From the IMG/VR virus record IMGVR_UViG_3300043435_000891, positions 1-42,180 of that record: a stretch of 42,180 nucleotides of DNA. One strand, written 5' to 3'. Made by a program: the position numbers and the translations under genes. Origin of the DNA: a virus. The notes under the pieces are model-generated. The model did no database searches, was not told the DNA's origin, and saw only the letters and a program-made list of their open reading frames with translations. This document shows, piece by piece, positions 1-9,694 of this stretch (its first letter is position 1; each line of letters starts with the position of its first letter).

Positions 1-422
1 TTGGTATTACAGCAGGACAACAAATTTTAAATAGAGCTAATTATTCTAATAACGTAACTTCTACAAATCGAAGTGGATATTGGAAAGTATGGACAAGAGA
101 TTTTTATAATGCTCTTAGAAGATCCAAATCAACGATGGGAGTCAGAAAGTCTGAATTTGTACCGTCTACAAATTACTTTATCCGTGTAAAAAATAAAGAA
201 TTTAATTATAGCAACAATCCAACTTTTGTTTCCGATGGAACAGATGGTTTGACTAAAGGAACTATTATTTATCAAGATTTGATTAATAATCCAAGAACCT
301 ATATTACCTCGGTCGGTTTGTATAATGATAATAATGAACTATTGGCAATTGGTAAAATTAGTCAACCTACAATGAAATCTTTTGACAACGAATTATTGAT
401 TAAGGTGCGGATTGATTTCTAA
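1..422 (+). CDS. Tail/adhesin-type structural protein, C-terminal part (5'-truncated)
   Basis: The reading frame is open from base 3 and runs through the ATG at 135 without a stop, so the gene most likely starts outside the window and only about 140 residues are seen. The C-terminus carries a motif (YITSVGLYNDNNELLAIGK, then SQP) that reappears at the C-terminus of the 858-residue protein at 1159-3735 (YITTVGLY, VAVAKLAHP). The shared end suggests a common assembly or attachment module of virion proteins. I do not recognise the upstream part. Its place beside FG-GAP and other structural genes suggests a baseplate or tail-fibre component; that is inference. A shorter protein starting at 135 is possible but less likely, because the upstream codons read like normal protein. 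Confidence 0.7.
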   Translation, partial: GITAGQQILNRANYSNNVTSTNRSGYWKVWTRDFYNALRRSKSTMGVRKSEFVPSTNYFIRVKNKEFNYSNNPTFVSDGTDGLTKGTIIYQDLINNPRTYITSVGLYNDNNELLAIGKISQPTMKSFDNELLIKVRIDF

Positions 423-458
423 TATATAATAGTTTGTTTTTATTCTATTTATAATAGA

Positions 459-1157
459 ATGATCAAATTTTTTAAAACACAAGACGTACTAGTAACCAGA
501 TTTACTGTTTCTAAGGAAAAGACGTTTAATAACGTTTTAAATAATCTTCTTTCTGGTATAGATGGTATCGACGATAGTATATTTCCTATACAATTGTCTT
601 ATATTGCGTGCGACAATAATAAATCAGGAAGTTGTGAAGAGATTTCATCAAATACTGCATATTTAGCAATTACACAATTTGAGGAATCCTCACAAATTGA
701 TTTTTCAGTGGGTAAATATGTAAATTCAAGTTCTGTTTTTTATCCATCATCAAGTGTTAATTGGAATCCAACGGTTAATCCTGTAAATGTTAATGGGACG
801 TATAAAGGTCAAGTTTATAATACTGTAAATAAAATGTATTATAATAATTACAACAATAGTTACAATATATTTGGATTTGACGATTACGATCACCAACGTA
901 CTAAATTGGATTTGACTAATGATTTTTCGTTGTATAGATTATCAGTTCCACAAACTGGCGACGGCATTAAAAGAAATTCAGTTGTAATATACAATCAATC
1001 AGGAGACATCGTTTCTAACATATTAGATGATGGCAATCACAATTTGATATTAGGCGGAACTTATTTTATTAATAGTTACGAATTTACGACGGATAATGAA
1101 GATACTGTAGAAAACCAAGGTAGTTATGGTTTGGGTTATTATTTATTGAATACATAG
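459..1157 (+). CDS. Hypothetical virion protein (232 aa)
   Basis: I do not recognise the family. The protein is rich in Asn, Ser, Tyr and Asp with few charged clusters, has no signal peptide or membrane segment, and has the alternating hydrophobic/polar look of beta-rich tail or baseplate proteins. It begins 36 bases after the preceding structural gene and ends one base before the FG-GAP propeller gene, so the three are probably one transcription unit. A TATTTAT sequence lies 6 bases upstream of the ATG, a variant of the box seen before many genes in this window. A structural role is inferred from context only. Confidence 0.7.
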   Translation: MIKFFKTQDVLVTRFTVSKEKTFNNVLNNLLSGIDGIDDSIFPIQLSYIACDNNKSGSCEEISSNTAYLAITQFEESSQIDFSVGKYVNSSSVFYPSSSVNWNPTVNPVNVNGTYKGQVYNTVNKMYYNNYNNSYNIFGFDDYDHQRTKLDLTNDFSLYRLSVPQTGDGIKRNSVVIYNQSGDIVSNILDDGNHNLILGGTYFINSYEFTTDNEDTVENQGSYGLGYYLLNT

Positions 1158-1158
1158 T

Positions 1159-3735
1159 ATGAGTTTAATTAACATATATAACGAACGATACGGATCCGCT
1201 GTTGCTACTAATGGCAGTATAATAGCAATAGGAAACCCACCAACTAAAAACTGGGATTATTCAGAGGGGTTTTCTCGCAAAGGTCAAATATTTTTAATTC
1301 GTAAAAATCAATTTCAATCAAATTATGAAGTAATTAAAACTTTAGTAAACGAAAATTTAAATTTGTTTACCCCATATTATACCGAACAAAGTAGTAGTAT
1401 GGTAAATACAAGTTCTTTAATCGCTAATAGCGGTAGTTTACCAAACATAGATTCATCCTGCAGTTATTTAACAATTGAAGATCAAAGTAGATTTGTTTAT
1501 CAAAGCAAATATGGAGAATCTTTAGATGTTAGTGATTATTTTCTCGCAGCGAGTGATATTTCACTAAGTCAAAGTCTTGATACTAGACATTTCTTCACAC
1601 AAAATCAAGTAAATATATACGAAATAGACCCAAACTATATATATGAAAACGGACGTATAACAGATAAATCTAATGAGTTTACTAAAGAAACTACAAGTAC
1701 TTATCAAATAAGCTCAACTCCAATTGCTTATTTAACATCATCCATAAATTCTCAATTTGGCAAATCTGTTAGTATTTCAAACAATTATTTAGCGGTCGGC
1801 GCGCCTGGCTATAATAATGGTAGAGGATGCGTTTATGTTTTTAAGAATGTAAATAATAACTACGATTTGGTACAAAAATTAAGTAGTAGTATTATTTTAG
1901 ACCCATATCAATCGTCGTTTGGATTTAGTGTTTGTATAGACAAATATAGTGAAGATAAGTTGGTGGTTGGGTCTAACCAAGTATCAGCTAGCAAAGTATT
2001 TTTATTTACATCTGGATCCGGCGGTTGGCATCTATCTCAGAGATTCCAAAATATAACAGGATCTGAATATTTGAAATTGGAAGGTTTTGAATTTGATTTA
2101 TATCCATCTGGAAGTTTGTCGGCCGCTCAGAAAAAAAATAGATTTGGTTATTCTGTATCTTTACATAAAAATGTTTTAACCGTGGGTTCGCCCAATGATC
2201 TTTTATACTATGAATATTCAGGATCTACGACACTGAGACAAAGAGGAGCGACTTATATTTATGAAAACGGACTGTGTCCAACAGGATCCAATCAGTATCT
2301 GTTTATTAAAAAACTTTACGGTGATGAAATAACTTTCAAAGATAATATGATGGGATATTCAGTTTCGACTCACAATAATAAAGTGTTAATTGGTTCGCCT
2401 AAACCATATTTCCCATTTAGTTCGCTTTATATTTCTAGTTCAGTTAAATATTACGATAAATTCTATGATGTAAATGATTATGGAGAATCAAGTTATTGCG
2501 GTCAGTGTTTATATTACAATGTTAGCAATTCCGTCGTAACACCGATTACCACAGATCCTATTGCCAAACGAAAAGAGTATAATAAACCATTTAGCGCATT
2601 TGGATATTCAGTAGCTTTATCAGAACCAAATTTGATAGTTGGATCCCCAATTCCACTAAATAACGATTTGTATTTAAGCATTCCATTGATAACCGAATCG
2701 GGTAGTTATAATGATCCAAGTTATATAAATACATCATCATTTAATCCTGAGAACTGTACTGAATCGGCTGATGTTGTATATTTTCAAATAGAAGATACGG
2801 TTTATGGTAGTGGTAGCATCAAAGCAAAAATTGCATTGCAGATGGAGTCTGATACATACACTGACATCGTTGGTAAAGCTTATATATACGATAGTTCTGA
2901 CTTAAAGACAAATTATCCAGTTGGCAATATTTTTTATAACAATAATAGTTTGATTTTGAATAATACAGGTAGCGTATTGAATCTATTAACAAGAGATCCT
3001 GTCGATCCAAATCAACCATCTTTGTATATGGATTACAGAACACTCATAACATCTTATGAGAAACAATATATTTGCACAATAATACCTGGTGAATTTAATA
3101 TATCCACTAATCCTACATCTACAACTTCATCTCTTATAAATTATTGTGTATTTAACAAAAGCACATTTAACTTTGAAAATTTGGACATCATTTTAAGATA
3201 TATAAACTACAAGAATACTGTCCCAGGTTCTGAAAAGTGGTATTTGAATATGATATCCAATGATGTAGAACAGAATATCTTTGGGTTTTATACATCATCT
3301 TATTCAGACTACAATACAAATCTATTAACCCCAACTTTAAAAAATCTATTAGCCGAAAAGAATTTGGACATAGACAGTAATGGTAGAGTGGATGTTAACG
3401 ATGGTAAAATGATGTGGAAGTATTTCATCGAAAAATTAAATTTCACTAACTATAAATCTTATTTGTCCACATTAAGTAATCGTAATAATTATGATGATAT
3501 CATTAGATTCTTAGACAATCAAACAGGTAAATCAATTAAGAATTATGTCAAACAACCATTTTTCAATTATCAATATAGTTCATCAATTGATCCAACGGGA
3601 TCTTATTTAGCGCCATATATAACCACCGTCGGATTATACAGTGGATGTGATCTGGTCGCAGTAGCTAAATTAGCACACCCAATTAAAAATACGGGTGAAA
3701 TTCCAATAAATATTTCTGTTAAATGGGATACTTAA
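1159..3735 (+). CDS. FG-GAP beta-propeller tail/adhesin protein with dockerin-like Ca2+ loop
   Basis: This 858-residue protein has about seven FG-GAP-like blades. Each has an aromatic-Gly-x-Ser-Val start and a (V/I)G(S/A/N)P strand: near residues 5, 117, 199, 253, 328, 397 and 480. FG-GAP repeats form seven-bladed propellers in integrin alpha chains and in many secreted adhesins. Residues 737-748 (DIDSNGRVDVND) match the calcium loop of dockerin/EF-hand repeats. The last ~40 residues contain the YITTVGLY module also found at the end of the first, partial gene. There is no signal peptide, so it is more likely a virion component (baseplate periphery or receptor-binding) than a secreted protein. 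The propeller call is good; the exact position in the virion is unknown. Confidence 0.8.
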   Translation: MSLINIYNERYGSAVATNGSIIAIGNPPTKNWDYSEGFSRKGQIFLIRKNQFQSNYEVIKTLVNENLNLFTPYYTEQSSSMVNTSSLIANSGSLPNIDSSCSYLTIEDQSRFVYQSKYGESLDVSDYFLAASDISLSQSLDTRHFFTQNQVNIYEIDPNYIYENGRITDKSNEFTKETTSTYQISSTPIAYLTSSINSQFGKSVSISNNYLAVGAPGYNNGRGCVYVFKNVNNNYDLVQKLSSSIILDPYQSSFGFSVCIDKYSEDKLVVGSNQVSASKVFLFTSGSGGWHLSQRFQNITGSEYLKLEGFEFDLYPSGSLSAAQKKNRFGYSVSLHKNVLTVGSPNDLLYYEYSGSTTLRQRGATYIYENGLCPTGSNQYLFIKKLYGDEITFKDNMMGYSVSTHNNKVLIGSPKPYFPFSSLYISSSVKYYDKFYDVNDYGESSYCGQCLYYNVSNSVVTPITTDPIAKRKEYNKPFSAFGYSVALSEPNLIVGSPIPLNNDLYLSIPLITESGSYNDPSYINTSSFNPENCTESADVVYFQIEDTVYGSGSIKAKIALQMESDTYTDIVGKAYIYDSSDLKTNYPVGNIFYNNNSLILNNTGSVLNLLTRDPVDPNQPSLYMDYRTLITSYEKQYICTIIPGEFNISTNPTSTTSSLINYCVFNKSTFNFENLDIILRYINYKNTVPGSEKWYLNMISNDVEQNIFGFYTSSYSDYNTNLLTPTLKNLLAEKNLDIDSNGRVDVNDGKMMWKYFIEKLNFTNYKSYLSTLSNRNNYDDIIRFLDNQTGKSIKNYVKQPFFNYQYSSSIDPTGSYLAPYITTVGLYSGCDLVAVAKLAHPIKNTGEIPINISVKWDT

Positions 3736-3764
3736 TTATATTTATTATATAATAAAACAAATAT

Positions 3765-4073
3765 ATGGCAACATCACCAGACGCAAAAGTAATCGACCGT
3801 GAATCATTAAAGACCAGCTTGGAAGCTAGATTTCTAGCCAAACAAAAAGCTGGCGGTACGTTTAATGCATATAAAGCTACAAGATTTATACCAGGTGGTA
3901 CTATGTTGGATGGATTACAAGGAGAAATGGGTTATTCACAAAAATCTCGCAAATATACAGTTAATCCAGGATTTCTTACATCAATCGACAATCAAGAAGT
4001 AAATTTTAATAAAGAAGCGTTGAATTACGTTGACACCTTGCCAGGATTTAATACGAAACGATATTTCCGTTGA
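3765..4073 (+). CDS. Small hypothetical protein (102 aa)
   Basis: A 102-residue soluble, basic protein, not recognised. It has no cysteines and no membrane segment. The N-terminal half looks helical (residues ~13-30), followed by a Gly/Tyr-rich middle and a C-terminus ending in FNTKRYFR. It lies between the adhesin-type genes and the RuvC-like gene, 12 bases before the latter. An ATATTTAT box lies 19 bases upstream of its ATG, so it may head the transcript that continues into the DNA-metabolism genes. The arrangement suggests a minor structural protein, but nothing in the sequence proves this. Confidence 0.65.
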   Translation: MATSPDAKVIDRESLKTSLEARFLAKQKAGGTFNAYKATRFIPGGTMLDGLQGEMGYSQKSRKYTVNPGFLTSIDNQEVNFNKEALNYVDTLPGFNTKRYFR

Positions 4074-4085
4074 TATGTATTTTAA

Positions 4086-4598
4086 ATGGTTATATTAGGT
4101 TTAGATTCATCTACATCAGTTACAGGGTGGGCATTTAGTAAAGACGGAAACGTCTTAGATGCTGGCTATATAGATACAAAAAAGTTTGAAACTACAAAAG
4201 AAAAAACTTACTTTGTTATATCCGAATTGGAAAAAAATCAGTTAATTAAAGATGTTACCGACATTAATTTAGAAGCTGCTCTTAGTGGTTTTGCCGGCGG
4301 ATTTACATCACAACAAGTTATTATCACATTAGCCCGTCACAATGCAGTGTTTGCTTACATTATCGAAGAACACTTCAAAATCAAAGTAAATTTATTGTCT
4401 GTTAACACTATACGCAAACAGTTGTTTGGCAAGTGTAGAATTAAAGGGGTTAAATCAAAAGATTTTGTGAAAATAGAACTCGAAAAGATATTACCTGCTG
4501 TTACCAAATTTACTGTATTAAATAAAAAAGGCAATTGGGATGCACGAAATGGTGATATGTACGATGGAATAGTTTGTTCTTTATATAAAAAGTTGTAA
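4086..4598 (+). CDS. RuvC-like Holliday junction resolvase (RNase H fold)
   Basis: The 170-residue protein has the RuvC/RNase H layout: an N-terminal strand with LGLDSSTSVTGWA (catalytic Asp7), an acidic residue at the end of the second conserved strand (INLEAAL, Glu63), and a C-terminal DMYDGIVCSL motif (Asp157 and Asp160). These acidic residues would bind the two metal ions that cleave four-way junctions. Its length is close to bacterial RuvC (about 170). In T4 the resolving enzyme is gp49, an unrelated fold, so a RuvC-type enzyme replaces it here. It precedes a primase and an SbcDC-type nuclease, consistent with recombination-dependent replication and trimming of branched DNA before packaging. 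Confidence 0.8.
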   Translation: MVILGLDSSTSVTGWAFSKDGNVLDAGYIDTKKFETTKEKTYFVISELEKNQLIKDVTDINLEAALSGFAGGFTSQQVIITLARHNAVFAYIIEEHFKIKVNLLSVNTIRKQLFGKCRIKGVKSKDFVKIELEKILPAVTKFTVLNKKGNWDARNGDMYDGIVCSLYKKL

Positions 4599-4627
4599 AT
4601 CGAAAAATCTGTGTTATAGTGTTTAAA

Positions 4628-5539
4628 ATGACTGTGGTTGACACTTTATCAAGATTATTTAAACAAAAGGTTCGCGTCCAAAAGGGAGGTGAAGAAATTA
4701 TTGTTTTTTGTCCCAACTGCAAACATCATAAACGGAAGTTAAATATAAACACCAAAACTGGGTTTTATCAATGTTGGGTCTGTAATTTTAGTGGGAAAAG
4801 TTTTTATAGTCTTCTTAAAAAAGTAAAAGCCTCTAAAGAATATTATGACATTTTGTGTAAAGATGCGCCAAAACGAAATGACTTTGTAGTAAAAGAAGAA
4901 AAAAAGATACTAAATTTACCCGATGAATTTAAACCTTTATGTAAATCAAATAGTGATATTGAATATAAACGTGCTTTAAGTTATTGTTTAAATCGAAACA
5001 TAACTACACTTGATATAGTTAGATATAATATTGGATATTGTAATAGTGGTGCATTTATTAATAGGGTTATTATACCATCATATGACTCAGTGGGAAAACT
5101 TAACTTTTACTGCGGTAGATCATTTTGTGATGGTTATCTAAAATATAGATTATGTGATGGTAGCAAGGATATTATAGGATTTGAGTTATTTACAGATTTT
5201 AATCAACCGATTACATTGGTTGAAGGCGTATTTGATGCTATGTCCGTAAAATATAATGCGATACCCCTTTTTGGTAAAACTTTATCCAAAACACTCAGAA
5301 TGAAGTTGATAGAAAATAAACCACCCAGAGTAAATGTACTGTTGGATAACGACGCGTTAACATCGAGTCTGAGAATTTGTGATTTTTTACTTGAGAATAA
5401 TATAGAAACTTATTTGATTCGGCCTGATGGTAAGGATCCAAATGAATTAGGTCACGAAAAGACTTGGCAAACCATACACAGCGGTGTTAGAATGGATGAG
5501 AGTCTACTATATAAATTTAAATTAATGGTTAAACTATGA
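4628..5539 (+). CDS. DnaG-type DNA primase (gp61-like)
   Basis: From the ATG at 4628 the protein has about 303 residues. An in-frame GTG at 4619 would add three; I prefer the ATG. The N-terminus carries a zinc ribbon, CPNC then CWVC (Cys28, 31, 49, 52), as in DnaG-type primases. Further on comes a TOPRIM domain with the glutamate motif TLVEGVFDAM and the DxD motif LLDNDAL, which bind catalytic Mg2+. The C-terminal DGKDPNELG also fits TOPRIM primases. It would make RNA primers for lagging-strand synthesis with a phage helicase not in this window. The stop overlaps the next start (ATGA at 5536), suggesting translational coupling. Confidence 0.85.
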   Translation: MTVVDTLSRLFKQKVRVQKGGEEIIVFCPNCKHHKRKLNINTKTGFYQCWVCNFSGKSFYSLLKKVKASKEYYDILCKDAPKRNDFVVKEEKKILNLPDEFKPLCKSNSDIEYKRALSYCLNRNITTLDIVRYNIGYCNSGAFINRVIIPSYDSVGKLNFYCGRSFCDGYLKYRLCDGSKDIIGFELFTDFNQPITLVEGVFDAMSVKYNAIPLFGKTLSKTLRMKLIENKPPRVNVLLDNDALTSSLRICDFLLENNIETYLIRPDGKDPNELGHEKTWQTIHSGVRMDESLLYKFKLMVKL

Positions 5540-8500
5540 TTGTATTAAAACGCACGGATAAAAAAATTAATTCAGTGATTCATATTGCTGATATTCATAT
5601 TCGTTTAACAAAACGTCACGATGAGTATACTTTGGTATTTGAGAAGCTCTATAAAGCGTTGGACAAAGCAAAAACATTAGACGCTATTCTGGTAATTGCT
5701 GGAGATTTGTTTCACAATAAATCCGATCTAAGTCCTGAGTGTGTCAAACTAGGAAGTGATTTTCTAAAAAGTTGTGCTGATAGAGTTCCTGTAATTTTGA
5801 CAGCTGGAAATCACGATGCTACTCTTGCTAATAAATCCAGATTAGATTGTATTACACCAATTGTTGATGCGTTAAATCATCCCAATTTATATTATCTAAA
5901 AAAGACAGATGTTTATCGTTACGAAAATATTTTGTTTAATAATCTCAGTGTTTTTGATTGGGATGCGCCTGAAAAATATATTAAATATACGGACATTCCA
6001 ACTAAATATCGTGACGAAACAGATCACCACATCGCTTTGTTTCACGGACCAGTATATAATGCTGTAACCGACATTGGTTATACGGTTAATAATAGATCCG
6101 TTACAAATGAAACATTTAATGGACATCATATTGCTATGCTTGGTGATATTCATAAACATCAAATGTTACAAGAGTACAACGAAGATGAATCATTACCCGT
6201 TATTGTGTATGCTGGATCTATGATTCAACAAAATCACGGTGAAGACCTCAAAGGACACGGATTACTTATATGGAATCTAAATCATAAGACTTATAAGCAT
6301 TATGAACTTGTAAATGAATATGGGTATTATACGGTTGAAGTAGATAAAGGCAAGTTAATTACCGATATTTCTGATATTCCTAAAAAAGTTACTCTTCGAA
6401 TCATTTGTCGTGAATCTATTCCGTCACAGGTAAAAGAGGTTGTAAATGATCTCAAGTGTAAATCTACTCTCATTGAAACTACATATGTTAGAGCAGATGA
6501 TGCGTTAAATGATATAAATTTAAATTCAGGTAAATCATTTGATATACATAATATTTTCGATGTTGATTATCAAAACAAGTTAATTGAAGATAATTTGATA
6601 TCTAAAAACATTGATAAATCTGTAATTGAGATGGTAAAGGATCTCAATAAGACTATCAATAAAGAAGTACCCAAAGATAAAGCTCCCAAGAACATTCGGT
6701 GGAAACCAAAGAAATTTGAGTTTGATAATATGTTCAGTTACGGCGAAGGAAATGTAATTGATTTTGCTAAATTGAATGGTACTATTGGACTATTTGCACC
6801 AAATGCTAGTGGTAAATCGAGTATTATGGATGCATTGGCGTTTTGTATATTTGACAAATTCAGCAAAGGGTACAAAGCTGTTCACGTATTAAATACTCAG
6901 AAAATGAGTTTTCGTTGTAAGTTTAATTTTGAAGTAAACGGAATTGATTATTTCATCCAACGTGAAGGTAAGGCTGATAAAAAAGGAAATGTTAAAGTAG
7001 AAGTTAAATTCTATAAGATGGAGAATGGAAATGAATCTCCTTTGAACGGCGAAGCTCGGCGTAGTACTAATGACATCATTAGAGATTATGTTGGTACATA
7101 TGAAGACTTTATTCTTACTGTACTGAGTATTCAAAACAGCAAAGTTGGATCATTTATCGACTTGGGTCAAACAGAACGCAAAGATCTTTTATGTCAGTTT
7201 ATGGGATTGGATGTATTCGACCAACTTTATACAATTGCAAATGATAAGTTTAAGGAAACAAATATATTATTAAAGAATATTAGCAAAGATCAACTTATTC
7301 AGGAATTAGAAGTTGTATCTGGTAGTATAGATTATAATAATACTAAAATCACAGAGTATAATGAAGAAATAAAGAAACACGAATTGTTGAAAGAGTCCCA
7401 TAACAATATGTTACTGGAACTGTCTAATAATATCACCAAAACAGTAAGTTTTGATTTTAATATTTCAGACTTGGAAAGTGATAAGATTAAGATTGAAAGT
7501 CAGATTGAACAGACTAATGTTAATGTCAAAAATCAAAAAGATAAATTGAAAGACATTGAAGTAAAGATTTCAGCATTATCTTTTTCACTATCAAACTGTG
7601 AAAACATTGATCAAGATTATGATAGTTACAAACAGGTCAAACAAAATTTTGATAATAAAACCAATGAATTGAATAATCTCAAGATCGTTGTAAAAAATAA
7701 AATGGACAAATTAAAAAAATTAGAGGATCATAAATACGATCCAAATTGTTCATATTGTGTTAATAACGTATTCGTAAAAGATGCAATTAAAGTTAAAGCT
7801 GAATTAGATAATGATAAGTCTAAAGCCAAAATTATTTTTGATGAATACAATGCATTAAAGTTGGCTTTGGATGGGTGTGGTGACGTGGAATCCAAATTCA
7901 AAGAATGTCAGAAGATAAATCTAGAAAAAGTAAATTTTGACAAAACTAGAAGTATAATTTCAAATACAATTCTTAAATTAGAAAATGATCTAATTAAAAT
8001 TCAAGCTACGGTCAAAAGTGTAACTGATAATATTAATATTTTTTATACAAATAAAGATATTATTGAAAATAATAATACCACATTGAAAGAAATAGGGGTT
8101 CAAAAAGATATAATTAAAAACCTAGACACAAATATTAAGTCTATTAATTCAAAGTTGTTTTCATCTTCCACTGAAAAAGGAAGACTTGAATTGCAATATA
8201 AAAATGTAACCGATCAGTTACAAAAAGTAAAAGACCTTGAATCTAGTTATGAATCTTTTAAACATTACACAACTGTTGTTAGTCGTGACGGCATTCCATA
8301 TGAAATCATAACTAAAACTCTACCGGAAATTGAAAAAGAAGTTAATAACATTCTTCAACAGTTGGTCGAATTTACAATTACACTCCAAACTGATGGTAAG
8401 AACATTATGACTAATATCGTATATGATGATCGTCAGTGGCCTCTTGAAATGGCTAGTGGTATGGAGAAGTTTGTGAGTGGTCTAGCCATTAGAGTCGCAT

Positions 8501-8727
8501 TGATTAATATTAGCAATTTACCAAGACCAAATATCATTTGTATCGACGAAGGTTTCGGATGTGCTGACAGTGATCATTTGGGTCAAATGGGTGCGTTATT
8601 TAACTATTTAAAACATCAATTTGATTTTATTTGGGTAATCAGTCATTTGGATCAAATGCGTGATATGGTTGATAATCAAATAGAAATAAAAAAAGATAAT
8701 GGGTTTAGTAAAGTAGTATATATTTAA
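5536..8727 (+). CDS. SbcD-SbcC (gp47-gp46) single-chain recombination nuclease
   Basis: One uninterrupted 1063-residue frame contains both halves of the Mre11-Rad50/SbcD-SbcC complex. Residues 1-~340 form a calcineurin-like phosphodiesterase: ADIH (18-21), GDLFH (from 56), GNHD (91-94) and GDIHKH (203-208). Residues ~385-1063 form an SMC-type ATPase: a Walker A motif APNASGKSS (421-429), a long coiled coil with a zinc-hook CSYC at 738-741, a signature region MASGMEKFVSG near 972, Walker B NIICIDEGFG (999-1008) and a His-switch VISH. T4 encodes the two subunits separately as gp47 and gp46. The enzyme would resect double-strand ends for recombination-dependent replication. It follows the primase with a four-base overlap. 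Confidence 0.9.
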   Translation: MIVLKRTDKKINSVIHIADIHIRLTKRHDEYTLVFEKLYKALDKAKTLDAILVIAGDLFHNKSDLSPECVKLGSDFLKSCADRVPVILTAGNHDATLANKSRLDCITPIVDALNHPNLYYLKKTDVYRYENILFNNLSVFDWDAPEKYIKYTDIPTKYRDETDHHIALFHGPVYNAVTDIGYTVNNRSVTNETFNGHHIAMLGDIHKHQMLQEYNEDESLPVIVYAGSMIQQNHGEDLKGHGLLIWNLNHKTYKHYELVNEYGYYTVEVDKGKLITDISDIPKKVTLRIICRESIPSQVKEVVNDLKCKSTLIETTYVRADDALNDINLNSGKSFDIHNIFDVDYQNKLIEDNLISKNIDKSVIEMVKDLNKTINKEVPKDKAPKNIRWKPKKFEFDNMFSYGEGNVIDFAKLNGTIGLFAPNASGKSSIMDALAFCIFDKFSKGYKAVHVLNTQKMSFRCKFNFEVNGIDYFIQREGKADKKGNVKVEVKFYKMENGNESPLNGEARRSTNDIIRDYVGTYEDFILTVLSIQNSKVGSFIDLGQTERKDLLCQFMGLDVFDQLYTIANDKFKETNILLKNISKDQLIQELEVVSGSIDYNNTKITEYNEEIKKHELLKESHNNMLLELSNNITKTVSFDFNISDLESDKIKIESQIEQTNVNVKNQKDKLKDIEVKISALSFSLSNCENIDQDYDSYKQVKQNFDNKTNELNNLKIVVKNKMDKLKKLEDHKYDPNCSYCVNNVFVKDAIKVKAELDNDKSKAKIIFDEYNALKLALDGCGDVESKFKECQKINLEKVNFDKTRSIISNTILKLENDLIKIQATVKSVTDNINIFYTNKDIIENNNTTLKEIGVQKDIIKNLDTNIKSINSKLFSSSTEKGRLELQYKNVTDQLQKVKDLESSYESFKHYTTVVSRDGIPYEIITKTLPEIEKEVNNILQQLVEFTITLQTDGKNIMTNIVYDDRQWPLEMASGMEKFVSGLAIRVALINISNLPRPNIICIDEGFGCADSDHLGQMGALFNYLKHQFDFIWVISHLDQMRDMVDNQIEIKKDNGFSKVVYI

Positions 8728-8728
8728 T

Positions 8729-9691
8729 ATGTCATTATCAGATACAATTTATCTAGAAAAATTCGGAAATATAACTATTGAAATTTCGGAAGATGGATTA
8801 TTTCAAACTATAAGTGATATCAATACTAATTGCGAATTCTTAATAACAATTAGAAGTTTAGATTCCAATCTCATATCACATTTATTGTACCATCATTGCA
8901 CAGTCGGTTATGATTTGTGGACGTATGAACGTCGTTTATTTTTCATAAAAGATGTATTTAATAAAACTCATCCTGGTTTTTCCATAGAAATAACCGACGT
9001 AAATAATAATAATCTTTTGTTTAGTAAAAATTATCACGGATCTAAAAAGTTTAGATGTTTAGATTTAAAATCTAAAGATGGCGATGTTACATATCAACCA
9101 TATCATACTTTTTTTAATGATGATTATTTTTTAGATAATTTCAAAATAAAAGATAACGATATTGTTTATGATTTAGGAGCTAACATAGGATCATTCTCAA
9201 TTGCGTGCTCTAATTATAATGTTAAAAAAATATATGCATTTGAACCACATCCAGAGATTTTTGGATATTTGAATTATAACTTAGATAAGTATGGAAAAAA
9301 TGTAACGACATTTAATAATGCAATCGATGGTACTTTTAAAAAAGTAAAATTTGGTACTACAGAATGGACGGTAGGATCCAAGATTAGTGATACAGGTACA
9401 TTTGAAGTGGATGCTATTAATTTAGAAAAATTTGTAGCAAATAATAACTTGGAATTACCAACATATTTTAAAATTGATATTGAAGGAGCTGAATATACAT
9501 TTTTTGAAAGTACGAGCAACGAATTTTTTAAAAATGTCCATAGTATATTTTTTGAATTTCATTACAACGATGGTATAAATGTTCCAAAGATAATTAATAG
9601 ATTTAAAAATTTAGGATATAAATTGATTCACAAAGAAAATGCTTTGGATCATAATCTATCACATATGAATGCGATCTATCTCAACAAGTAA
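8729..9691 (+). CDS. FkbM family SAM-dependent methyltransferase
   Basis: The 320-residue protein carries the SAM-binding loop VYDLGANIGSFS (Asp148-Gly154), the following acidic strand YAFEPHPE, and the FkbM hallmark FKIDIEGAE (Asp250-Glu255), ending with IFFEFH. FkbM enzymes mostly O-methylate sugars or small molecules. The first ~110 residues are less conserved and may be a separate small domain. The gene starts one base after the SbcDC fusion and is followed by two glycosyltransferase genes, so its likely substrate is a sugar these enzymes add, either on virion proteins or on a surface glycan. The specific acceptor cannot be read from sequence. Confidence 0.85.
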   Translation: MSLSDTIYLEKFGNITIEISEDGLFQTISDINTNCEFLITIRSLDSNLISHLLYHHCTVGYDLWTYERRLFFIKDVFNKTHPGFSIEITDVNNNNLLFSKNYHGSKKFRCLDLKSKDGDVTYQPYHTFFNDDYFLDNFKIKDNDIVYDLGANIGSFSIACSNYNVKKIYAFEPHPEIFGYLNYNLDKYGKNVTTFNNAIDGTFKKVKFGTTEWTVGSKISDTGTFEVDAINLEKFVANNNLELPTYFKIDIEGAEYTFFESTSNEFFKNVHSIFFEFHYNDGINVPKIINRFKNLGYKLIHKENALDHNLSHMNAIYLNK

Positions 9692-9694
9692 ATT

